Positions 1 through 5,652 of a stretch of 5,652 nt of DNA are shown here, piece by piece (position 1 is the first letter of the stretch; every line of letters begins with the position of its first letter). The notes under the pieces are model-generated. The model saw only the letters and a list, made by a program, of their open reading frames with translations. It was not told the DNA's origin and made no database searches. The translations under genes and the position numbers were made by a program. This DNA comes from Actinomycetota bacterium (GTDB lineage: Bacteria; Actinomycetota; Actinomycetes; Mycobacteriales; Mycobacteriaceae): assembly GCA_005789055.1 (NCBI GenBank), contig SYAA01000414.1, positions 1 through 5,652 on the forward strand. The letters are read 5' to 3'.

Positions 1-408
1 CATCCGGTGCCATCGGTAATCCAGGAGCACGCCGGTGTTGAGAAACGTCACGCTGCCAACGCGATCGGGGTGATCGGCCGCCCATGCCGCCGCGAACGGA
101 CCACCGAAGTCGTGCGCGACGAGGTGGACGCGTTCGATACCGAGCTGCCCGATGACACCGTCGAGGAAACGCGCGTAGCTGTAGATCGTGTAGTCGTTGT
201 CCGCGCGTGCGTCCGCGGCACCGAAACCCGGTAGGTCCGGCGCCACCACCGTGGCGAAGGGCGCCACCCGGGTCATCAGTGGCATCCAGTCCGAGCCGGA
301 ATCCGGGTTACCGTGGACGAACACCACCGCCTCGCCGGGCTGGCCGGATCCGCCCACCAGAACCGAGGTGGTGATGCCCTCGACGGTGAGCCGCCGGGTT
401 TCGATCAT
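1..408 (-). CDS. Alpha/beta hydrolase with Asp nucleophile, N-terminal 136 residues (partial)
   Basis: This gene starts at 408 and runs off the left edge, so the lid, the rest of the catalytic triad and the C-terminus are not visible. I translated it by hand: 136 codons are open without a stop. It has an alpha/beta-hydrolase fold N-terminus. The oxyanion-hole motif HGNP is at residues 32-35, followed by DLPGFG at 58-63, and the nucleophile elbow AHDFGG is at 98-103. The nucleophile would be Asp100, not Ser. In this fold an Asp nucleophile in an HDxGG elbow is typical of epoxide hydrolases and haloalkane or haloacid-type dehalogenases; HGNP also occurs in haloalkane dehalogenases. There is no signal peptide, so it is probably cytoplasmic. 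The ATG overlaps the stop of the upstream pseudouridine synthase gene (ATGA), and no clear Shine-Dalgarno is visible, so reinitiation is likely. The substrate cannot be assigned from this fragment; the family call is firm, the reaction is inference. Confidence 0.85.
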   Translation of the reverse strand, partial: MIETRRLTVEGITTSVLVGGSGQPGEAVVFVHGNPDSGSDWMPLMTRVAPFATVVAPDLPGFGAADARADNDYTIYSYARFLDGVIGQLGIERVHLVAHDFGGPFAAAWAADHPDRVGSVTFLNTGVLLDYRWHRM

Positions 409-1250
409 GAGCGCGAGCTTACGAAGCAGCGTCGATCACCGGTCAGCGGGTCGGAAAATTCGAGGCGGTGTGCGATCAGGCGCAGGGGCGCGGTGAAGTC
501 GCCCGGATCGACGTCGATGATGTCCGGGTAGAGCGGGTCGTTGTCGATCGGCACTCCGATTGCGGCCATGTGCAACCGCAGCTGATGAGTTCGTCCGGTT
601 CGCGGTGTCAGTCGGTAACGACCCGTGCCCAACGGCTCGATGTGCGTCTCGGCATTCGGCTCGCCCGGCTCGATGCGTGCCTGCAGGATGCCGCGTTGCT
701 TGACTATCCTGTTCGAAATCACCAGTGGTGCATCCAAACCCGGACTGACCGATGACACCGCCAGGTACGTCTTCATCACCTCACCGCGGGCGAACATACT
801 CTGATAGGCACCACGCACCTCACGGCGGACGGTGAACAGCAGCACCCCGGCGGTCAGCCGATCCAGTCGATGCGCCGGGCTGAGTTCGGCCAGTCCCAGA
901 TCGCGGCGCAGCCGGACCAGCGCGGTCTGCGCGACGTGGCTGCCGCGCGGCATGGTGGCCAGGAAGTGCGGCTTGTCCACCGCGACGATGTTGTCGTCGC
1001 GGTAGAGCACCGGAATGGGATGCGGCACCGGAACCTCATCGGGCAGATCTCGGTAGAGATACACGTGGGCACCCGCCGTCATCTCGGTGTCCGCGCCGAG
1101 GATCGCGCCAGCGGAGTCGACCACCTCACCGGCGAGCACCTTGGCCCTGGCTCGCGGGCCGAATCGCCGGCCTAGCTCGTCGGCGACGTTGCCGCCCTGC
1201 AGACGCAGTCGCGCTGGCCCGAGTACATCGCGCACCCCAGGGAGCGTCAA
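405..1250 (-). CDS. RluA-family RNA pseudouridine synthase
   Basis: 281 residues. It is predicted to isomerise specific uridines in rRNA or tRNA to pseudouridine, in the cytoplasm. Residues about 12-65 look like a degenerate S4-type RNA-binding segment. The catalytic domain starts near residue 80 with the pattern VLYRDDNIVAVDKP (81-94). The RluA signature HRLDRLTAG is at 127-135, with Asp130 as the catalytic residue, and the second conserved block RTGRTHQLRLH at 217-227. All family-defining residues are present, so the enzyme should be active; the exact target base cannot be read from sequence. The start is a TTG inside the stop of glpD (TTGA overlap) with no good Shine-Dalgarno. A GTG five codons further in (1235-1233) is an alternative but has no better ribosome site. 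From memory it corresponds to M. tuberculosis Rv3300c. It lies between glpD and the hydrolase in an apparent operon, which need not mean a shared pathway. Confidence 0.92.
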   Translation of the reverse strand: MTLPGVRDVLGPARLRLQGGNVADELGRRFGPRARAKVLAGEVVDSAGAILGADTEMTAGAHVYLYRDLPDEVPVPHPIPVLYRDDNIVAVDKPHFLATMPRGSHVAQTALVRLRRDLGLAELSPAHRLDRLTAGVLLFTVRREVRGAYQSMFARGEVMKTYLAVSSVSPGLDAPLVISNRIVKQRGILQARIEPGEPNAETHIEPLGTGRYRLTPRTGRTHQLRLHMAAIGVPIDNDPLYPDIIDVDPGDFTAPLRLIAHRLEFSDPLTGDRRCFVSSRS

Positions 1251-2956
1251 TTCAGAGGCACCGGCTCGAGGATCTCCGACCGGGCCTCCGGCGCGGCGAT
1301 CCGCAGTGCATCGGCCGAGGCGTCGTCGGGTTGGGCTTGCGAGCGCACTTCGGCTTCGACGCGGGCGATGTAGGTTGCCACCTCACGGTCGACATCCGCC
1401 GGTCCCCAGCCCAGGATCGGTGCGACGATCTCGGCGACCTCACGAGCACAGTCCACGCCGCGGTGGGGGTATTCGATCGAGATCCGCATCCGGCGGGCCA
1501 GGATGTCCTCGAGGTGAAGCGCACCCTCGGCGGCAGCCGCGTAGGCCGCCTCCACCCGCAGGTACACCGGAGCGTCGGCGATCGGCTCGAGCAGATCGGG
1601 CCGGTCCGCCGCAATGGCGAGCACATCGGTGATCAGGGACCCGTACCGATCCAGCAGGTGGCGCACCCGGTAGGGGTGCAGGCCGTACTCCGCGCCCACC
1701 TGCTCGGTCTGATTGACCAGGGCGAAGTAGCCGTCCGCACCCACCAGCGGGACTTTCTCGGTGATCGAGGGCGCCACCCGCGACGGCACGAACTCGGCCG
1801 CCGCGTCAACGGCGTCGGCGCCCATCACCCGATAGGTGGTGTATTTGCCACCCGCGATGGCGACCAGGCCCGGCGTCGGCGACGCGACCGCGTGCTCGCG
1901 GGACAACTTCGAGGTCTCCTCGCTCTCGCCGGCCAGCAGCGGCCGCAGTCCGGCGTACACCCCGTCGATGTCATCGTGGGTCAGCGGAGTGGCCAGTGCC
2001 GCGTTGACGTGTTCGAGGATGTAGTCGATATCGGCCTTGGTGGCGGCCGGATGCGCAAGATCAAGGTTCCAGTCGGTGTCGGTGGTCCCGATGATCCAGT
2101 GGGTGCCCCACGGAATGACGAACAGCACCGACTTCTCGGTGCGCAGGATGATCGCCACCTCGCTGACAATGCGGTCACGCGGCACGACGATGTGCACGCC
2201 CTTGGAGGCCCGCACCCGGAACCGGCCGCGCTGGCGGGACAGCGCCTGAATTTCATCGGTCCACACCCCGGTGGCGTTGATGACCACGTGCCCGCGGACT
2301 TCGGCCACCGCGCCGTCCTCAGAGTCCCGAACCTCCACCCCGACCACCCGATCACCCTCGGTGAGCAGCGAAACTACCTGGGTCGAGGTGCGCACCACCG
2401 CGCCGTAGTGCGCCGCAGTGCGGGCGACCATCATGGTGTGCCGGGCGTCGTCGACCACGGTGTCGTAATAGCGGATGCCGCCGATCAGCGAACCGCGTTT
2501 GAGTCCGGGCGCCAGCCGCAGCGCACCGGCCCTGGTCAGATGCCGCTGGGCCGGAACGGATTTCGAGCCGCCCAGTTGGTCGTAGAGGAAGATGCCGGCG
2601 GCGACATAGGGCCGTTCCCAGACCCGGTTGGTCAGCGGGAAGAGGAAAGGCAGCGGCTTGACCAGATGCGGCGCCAATGTGGTCAGCGAGAGTTCGCGCT
2701 CGTGCAGCGCCTCGCGCACCAGACCGAACTCCAGTTGCTCCAGGTATCGCAGGCCGCCGTGGAACATCTTCGAACTGCGACTGGAGGTGCCCGAGGCGAA
2801 GTCCCGTGCCTCGACGAGCGCCACCCGCAGGCCGCGGGTGGCGGCGTCCAGGGCGGCGCCGGCACCCACCACGCCGCCGCCGATCACCACGACGTCGAAC
2901 TGTTCGGTGCGTAACCGCTCCCAGGCCTGAGCCCGTTGGGAAGGTCCGAGTTCCAT
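1247..2956 (-). CDS. glpD: FAD-dependent glycerol-3-phosphate dehydrogenase (GlpD2-like)
   Basis: 569 residues from the ATG at 2956. It oxidises sn-glycerol 3-phosphate to dihydroxyacetone phosphate, passing electrons through FAD to the membrane quinone pool; GlpD enzymes are monotopic membrane-associated proteins. Residues 22-33 carry the Rossmann FAD motif GxGxxG (G26, G28, G31), with Glu49 ending the second strand. SSRSSKMFHGGLRYLEQ at 58-74 is the family signature. Arg70, Tyr71, Arg338 (GLRPL), Arg353 (LSREH) and Lys371/Arg376 (GGKYTTYR) match, by motif, the substrate and cofactor residues of E. coli GlpD. A DAO_C-type helical domain follows at about 400-525. No residue that I checked is missing. 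A GTG two codons upstream (2962) is the only other start, because TAG at 2968-2966 blocks extension. I prefer the ATG because a TAnnnT box ends six bases before it. It closely resembles M. tuberculosis GlpD2 (Rv3302c) as recalled, but no lpdA lies upstream. Confidence 0.96.
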   Translation of the reverse strand: MELGPSQRAQAWERLRTEQFDVVVIGGGVVGAGAALDAATRGLRVALVEARDFASGTSSRSSKMFHGGLRYLEQLEFGLVREALHERELSLTTLAPHLVKPLPFLFPLTNRVWERPYVAAGIFLYDQLGGSKSVPAQRHLTRAGALRLAPGLKRGSLIGGIRYYDTVVDDARHTMMVARTAAHYGAVVRTSTQVVSLLTEGDRVVGVEVRDSEDGAVAEVRGHVVINATGVWTDEIQALSRQRGRFRVRASKGVHIVVPRDRIVSEVAIILRTEKSVLFVIPWGTHWIIGTTDTDWNLDLAHPAATKADIDYILEHVNAALATPLTHDDIDGVYAGLRPLLAGESEETSKLSREHAVASPTPGLVAIAGGKYTTYRVMGADAVDAAAEFVPSRVAPSITEKVPLVGADGYFALVNQTEQVGAEYGLHPYRVRHLLDRYGSLITDVLAIAADRPDLLEPIADAPVYLRVEAAYAAAAEGALHLEDILARRMRISIEYPHRGVDCAREVAEIVAPILGWGPADVDREVATYIARVEAEVRSQAQPDDASADALRIAAPEARSEILEPVPLN

Positions 2957-2962
2957 GCCCAC

Positions 2963-2994
2963 AGGCTAGTCGAGAGGGTCCCGTCCCCCGTCAA
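2963..2994 (-). promoter_or_regulatory. Predicted glpD promoter, leaderless
   Basis: Reading the minus strand, TAGCCT (2968-2963) fits the mycobacterial -10 pattern TAnnnT. It ends six bases before the ATG at 2956, which places the predicted transcript start on the A of the start codon, as in leaderless mRNAs. TTGACG at 2994-2989 is close to a consensus -35, but the spacer is 20 bases, longer than the usual 17, so it may not be used with this -10. There is no Shine-Dalgarno at a proper distance from either candidate start, which agrees with leaderless initiation. No operator was recognised; a TGATCA palindrome at 2995-3000 lies just upstream of the -35, but its role is unknown. Confidence 0.42.
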
Positions 2995-3041
2995 TGATCA
3001 CGATCCGCGCCGTCACCCGCCCGATCCAAGCACCGAAGCCT

Positions 3042-3047
3042 TACTCT
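3042..3047 (+). promoter_or_regulatory. Predicted -10 element for the cyclotransferase gene, leaderless
   Basis: TACTCT at 3042-3047 fits TAnnnT and is followed by exactly six bases before the GTG at 3054, so transcription should begin on the start codon. No recognisable -35 lies 16-19 bases upstream; this is common in mycobacterial promoters. There is no Shine-Dalgarno before the GTG. The box supports the GTG at 3054 over the ATG at 2994, and it would lie inside the coding region if the upstream ATG were used. Confidence 0.45.
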
Positions 3048-3053
3048 TTGTCC

Positions 3054-3533
3054 GTGCCGATCTATGCCGCCTACGGATCCAACATGGATCCCGAGCAGAT
3101 GCTGCTGCGGGCACCGCACTCCCCGATGGCCGGCACCGGCTGGCTGCACGGCTGGCGGCTGACCTTCGGCGGGGAGGACATCGGCTGGGAGGGCGCATTG
3201 GCCACCCTCGTCGAGGATGAGACGTCCAGCGTCTTCGTCGTGCTCTACGACGTGACCGCCGCCGACGAGGACAACCTGGACCGCTGGGAAGGCTCAGAGT
3301 TGGGCCTGCACAGCAAGATCCGCTGCCGGATCGATCGCGAATCCTCCGACACCTCAACCGATCCCGTGCTGGCCTGGCTGTATGTGATCGACGCCTGGGA
3401 GGGCGGACTGCCCTCGGCTCGCTACCTCGGCGTGATGGCCGACGCCGCCGAGGTGGCCGGCGCTCCGGCGGAATACGTTCACCACATCCGCACCCGCCCG
3501 GCCCGCAACATCGGACCGGGCCCGGGGTCCTAG
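3054..3533 (+). CDS. Gamma-glutamylcyclotransferase-like protein (Rv3304-type)
   Basis: 159 residues, cytoplasmic. It belongs to the GGCT-like (AIG2-related) fold. The substrate-binding YGSN loop is at residues 7-10, right after the first strand. LDRWEG at 75-80 supplies Glu79, which aligns with the general acid/base Glu of cyclotransferases. [13 protein letters not shown] at 120-132 matches the family's C-terminal helix. The Tyr usually found a few residues after the catalytic Glu is replaced around GLHSK (84-88), so the exact substrate is uncertain. Known family members release 5-oxoproline from gamma-glutamyl peptides or amines; no in vivo role is known to me for the mycobacterial protein. 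An in-frame ATG at 2994 would add 20 residues, but the GTG is chosen because the conserved fold begins there, the length agrees with Rv3304 as recalled, and a -10 box sits six bases upstream. It is the only plus-strand gene in the window, divergent from glpD and convergent with galE. Confidence 0.88.
   Translation: MPIYAAYGSNMDPEQMLLRAPHSPMAGTGWLHGWRLTFGGEDIGWEGALATLVEDETSSVFVVLYDVTAADEDNLDRWEGSELGLHSKIRCRIDRESSDTSTDPVLAWLYVIDAWEGGLPSARYLGVMADAAEVAGAPAEYVHHIRTRPARNIGPGPGS
3513..3530. terminator. GC-rich hairpin at the convergent gene ends, possible terminator
   Basis: GGACC (3513-3517) and GGTCC (3526-3530) can form a five-pair stem around the loop GGGCCCGG. The core CCGGGCCCGG at 3516-3525 is itself a perfect palindrome, so the structure can form in RNA from either strand. 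It lies within the last codons of the plus-strand gene, immediately before the shared stop tetramer, and just past the stop of galE. There is no T-tract on either side, so this would be a tract-less element, and the short GC-rich repeat could also be chance in such DNA. Confidence 0.25.
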
Positions 3534-4480
3534 CGGACGAACTCCCAGGCATCGGAGACGATCTCGCGGAGGTCGCTGTGGCGCGGTTGCCATCCGAGTT
3601 CGGCGATTGCCTTTGCGCTCGAGGCGATCAGGACGGCCGGATCACCGGCCCGCCGACCCACATCACGCGCGGCGATCGGGTGGCCGGTGACCTCCCGGCA
3701 GCAGGCGATCACCTCCCGGACGCTGAACCCGGTGCCATTGCCCAGGTTGTAGATCCGGTGTGACGAGGCCTGGGCGCTCTGCAGCGCCAGCAGATGGGCG
3801 TCGGCGAGATCGCGGACGTGAATGTAGTCCCGGATTGCTGTGCCATCAGGTGTGGGCCAGTCATTGCCGAACACCAGGATCTCTGCGCGCTGACCTGTCG
3901 CCACCTTCAGGACCAGCGGGATCAGATGCGTCTCCACCGCATGGCGTTCCCCATGTCCGGCGTAGGCGCCGGCCACGTTGAAGTAGCGCAGGCTCACCGC
4001 CGCCAGCCCATACGCCCGAGCGTAGGAGGTGATCGCATGATCGATCGCCAGCTTGGTGGCGCCGTAGGCGTTGGTCGGCCGGGTGGGCGCGTCCTCGGTG
4101 ATCGGAGCGGCGTCCGGCTCCCCGTACGTCGCCGCCGTCGACGAGAACACCAGCCGCTCGGTGCCCGACTCGCGGATCGCTTCCAGCAACTCCAGCGTCT
4201 TGACCACGTTGGCGTGCCAGTAGCGCTCGGGAGCCTCGACCGACTCCCCCACCAACGACTTCGCCGCAAAGTGCAGTACGCCGTCGAAAGACCCGCCGGG
4301 CAGCAGACGCCGGGCGACCGCAACCATGTCGCCGTCGATGAACTCCGCACCCGCCGGAACCGCATCGGCGTTCCCGGTAGACAGGTCGTCGACGATCACC
4401 ACCTGATGTTGTTGTTCCAGAAGGACTTTGGCGCACACGCTGCCGACATAGCCGGCGCCCCCGGTTACCAGCAGCTTCAC
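3530..4480 (-). CDS. galE: UDP-glucose 4-epimerase
   Basis: 316 residues, a typical length for bacterial Leloir-type GalE. It interconverts UDP-glucose and UDP-galactose with tightly bound NAD; in mycobacteria UDP-galactose is the source of UDP-galactofuranose for cell-wall arabinogalactan. The N-terminal Rossmann motif GGAGYVG is at 7-13 and Asp31/Asp32 end the second strand. FSSTAATYG is at 112-120 with Thr115 where E. coli has catalytic Ser124, and the short-chain dehydrogenase pair Tyr139/Lys143 lies in [15 protein letters not shown] is at 165-172 and RRAGDPA at 276-282. Leu284 aligns with E. coli Tyr299, whose bulk limits activity on UDP-N-acetyl sugars, so wider specificity is possible (inference). 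The start is a GTG overlapping the stop of the amidohydrolase (GTGA), without a strong Shine-Dalgarno, suggesting coupled translation. Its TAG stop is shared in a CTAG with the convergent gene. As recalled, no galE lies at this place in M. tuberculosis. Confidence 0.94.
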   Translation of the reverse strand: MKLLVTGGAGYVGSVCAKVLLEQQHQVVIVDDLSTGNADAVPAGAEFIDGDMVAVARRLLPGGSFDGVLHFAAKSLVGESVEAPERYWHANVVKTLELLEAIRESGTERLVFSSTAATYGEPDAAPITEDAPTRPTNAYGATKLAIDHAITSYARAYGLAAVSLRYFNVAGAYAGHGERHAVETHLIPLVLKVATGQRAEILVFGNDWPTPDGTAIRDYIHVRDLADAHLLALQSAQASSHRIYNLGNGTGFSVREVIACCREVTGHPIAARDVGRRAGDPAVLIASSAKAIAELGWQPRHSDLREIVSDAWEFVR

Positions 4481-5649
4481 TCGAACTCAGCTGCCTGCTC
4501 GACGATGTTCACCAGCACCCGCACCCCGACGGCCAGCGCGCGCTCATCGATGTCGAAGTCCGGCTGGTGCAGATCGCGCTGCGGGCCTTGCCCGTCCCAC
4601 ACGCCGAGACGAGCCATCGCGCCCGGGACATCCTCGAGGTACCAGGAGAAGTCCTCACCTCCACCGGACTGTCGCGTCTCGGCCAGCACGTCGGGTCCGA
4701 CGGCTTCGATGGCATGGGTCATGATCTGGGTGCAGCGTTCCTCGTTGACCACCGGCGGCACACCGCGGTGGTAAGCCAGCGAGTGATCGATTCCGAGCGG
4801 TGTCAGCAGACCCGAAACCGTCTCGCGGACAAGGCTTTCCATCTCCAGCCAGGCTTCGCGACTGGCGGTGCGCACGGTGCCGGCCAACACGCCGGTCTGC
4901 GGTATCGCATTGGGCGCAGACCCGGCGTGGGCGGCACCCCAGACCATCACGGTGCTGTGCCGTGGGTCCAGCCGCCGCGACAGCACCCCCGGCAACCCGG
5001 TGATCAGCGTGCCCATCCCGTAGACCAGGTCGGTGGTCAGGTGCGGACGCGAGGTGTGTCCACCGGGGGACCGCAACGCGATCTCGACGAAGTCGGCGGC
5101 CGAGGTGATCGGTCCGGCCGCGGTGGCGACGCTGCCGACCGCAAGGTGCGGATCGCAATGCAGGGCGAAGATCCGCGACACACCCTTCAGTGCGCCGGCC
5201 GCGATAGCCTCCAGCGCGCCGCCGGGCATGAGCTCCTCGGCGGGCTGGAAGATCAGCCGAACTCCGATCGGTAGGTCGGGCACCGTCGCCAGCGCGGTGG
5301 CAGCGCCCAACAGGATCGCGGTGTGGGCGTCGTGTCCGCAGGCATGCGCCACACCCGGCACCGCCGAGGTGAACGGCAGGCCGGTCCGTTCGGCCATCGG
5401 CAGCGCGTCGATATCTGCGCGCAGCGCGATGCGGACCGCGTGGTCGGGCCCGAAATCGCACACCAGACCCGACCCCCCGGGCAGTGTCTTCGGGTGCAGC
5501 CCGGCCTCGGCGAGTCGGTCGGCGACAAACTGGGTGGTGAGGAACTCCTGGCGACCCAACTCGGGGTGGCGGTGTATCTGACGGCGCCAGGCGACCAGGT
5601 CGTCATGATGCGCGGCCAGCCACGACTCTGCGGTGTCGGCCAACGGCAT
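4477..5649 (-). CDS. amiA1: M20D-family amidohydrolase / N-acyl amino acid hydrolase (AmiA1-like)
   Basis: 390 residues. It is predicted to hydrolyse an N-acyl amino acid or similar amide with a dinuclear metal centre, in the cytoplasm (no signal peptide). The N-terminal helix pattern [15 protein letters not shown] (21-35) is typical of the hippurate-hydrolase/IAA-amidohydrolase group. Expected metal ligands are Cys104 and His106 in HACGHDAHT (102-110), Glu138/Glu139 in FQPAEE (134-139), His164 in FALHCDP, and His361 near the C-terminus. [11 protein letters not shown] is at 75-85, and [11 protein letters not shown] at 328-338 is another family block. A dimerisation domain occupies about 185-295 (GGHTSRP at 196-202). 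The substrate is not readable from sequence. The ATG at 5649 is only three bases from the window edge, so its ribosome site and a possible upstream start cannot be judged. It is coupled to galE by a 4-base overlap. The AmiA1 assignment rests on resemblance and on its position beside the Rv3304-type gene. Confidence 0.9.
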   Translation of the reverse strand: MPLADTAESWLAAHHDDLVAWRRQIHRHPELGRQEFLTTQFVADRLAEAGLHPKTLPGGSGLVCDFGPDHAVRIALRADIDALPMAERTGLPFTSAVPGVAHACGHDAHTAILLGAATALATVPDLPIGVRLIFQPAEELMPGGALEAIAAGALKGVSRIFALHCDPHLAVGSVATAAGPITSAADFVEIALRSPGGHTSRPHLTTDLVYGMGTLITGLPGVLSRRLDPRHSTVMVWGAAHAGSAPNAIPQTGVLAGTVRTASREAWLEMESLVRETVSGLLTPLGIDHSLAYHRGVPPVVNEERCTQIMTHAIEAVGPDVLAETRQSGGGEDFSWYLEDVPGAMARLGVWDGQGPQRDLHQPDFDIDERALAVGVRVLVNIVEQAAEFE

Positions 5650-5652
5650 CGC

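Noticed and set aside
1331..2914. A 527-codon open frame on the plus strand, antisense to glpD
   Set aside because: Its product is rich in Arg, Gly, His and Asp with no recognisable domain, and it mirrors glpD, which has full family motifs. Such shadow frames are usual opposite GC-rich genes.
2995..3000. TGATCA palindrome in the divergent promoter region as an operator
   Set aside because: Six bases is too short to distinguish from chance and I do not recognise it as a site for any particular regulator.
2994..3053. ATG at 2994 as start of the cyclotransferase, adding 20 residues
   Set aside because: The added residues lie before the first strand of the fold, contain the predicted -10 box, and would make the protein longer than the recalled M. 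tuberculosis counterpart.
3013..3552. A 179-codon minus-strand frame opposite the cyclotransferase gene
   Set aside because: The product is dominated by Arg, Pro and Ser, typical of an antisense GC-rich shadow, while the plus strand encodes a conserved fold.
3794..4774. A 326-codon plus-strand open frame antisense to galE and the amidohydrolase
   Set aside because: It spans the junction of two genes with intact catalytic motifs on the other strand, has low-complexity basic composition and no domain.
1..5652. A novel defence, mobile or biosynthetic system
   Set aside because: All six genes belong to known metabolic or RNA-modification families, with uniform base composition and no repeats, transposase, integrase, tRNA or attachment-site signals that I could see.

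Overview
The window reads as ordinary chromosomal DNA from a high-GC actinobacterium, most likely a non-tuberculous mycobacterium (Mycolicibacterium-like) or a close relative. The reasons are the very GC-rich third codon positions, frequent GTG and TTG starts, 4-base gene overlaps, and close resemblance (from memory, not searched) of three or four genes to the M. tuberculosis neighbourhood Rv3300c to Rv3305c. Coding density is near 100%: six protein genes (one cut by the left edge) and a single intergenic gap of about 97 bases. I see no RNA genes, insertion sequences, CRISPR arrays, phage genes or large repeats.

Left block (1-2956, minus strand, read right to left): glpD, the FAD-dependent aerobic glycerol-3-phosphate dehydrogenase, is followed by an RluA-family pseudouridine synthase and then the N-terminal 136 residues of an alpha/beta hydrolase with an aspartate nucleophile. 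Each gene overlaps the next by 4 bases (TTGA at 1250-1247, ATGA at 408-405), so they look like one translationally coupled operon.

Middle (2957-3053): a short divergent promoter region. On each strand a TAnnnT -10 element ends exactly six bases before a start codon, the arrangement expected for leaderless mycobacterial mRNAs. Rightward from it runs a 159-residue gamma-glutamylcyclotransferase-like protein (3054-3533, plus strand), the Rv3304 counterpart.

Right block (3530-5649, minus strand): an M20D amidohydrolase of the AmiA1 type, coupled by a GTGA overlap to a Leloir-type UDP-glucose 4-epimerase (galE). galE converges on the plus-strand gene, and both stop codons lie in one palindromic CTAG at 3530-3533.

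Functionally the genes are a mixed housekeeping set: glycerol-3-phosphate oxidation into the quinone pool, RNA modification, gamma-glutamyl chemistry, amide hydrolysis and UDP-galactose supply for cell-wall galactan. I find no new defence, mobile or biosynthetic system. The most notable points are the gene order relative to M. tuberculosis (no lpdA, no phoY1, galE added), the paired leaderless promoters, and the shared stop tetramer with a GC-rich hairpin beside it.
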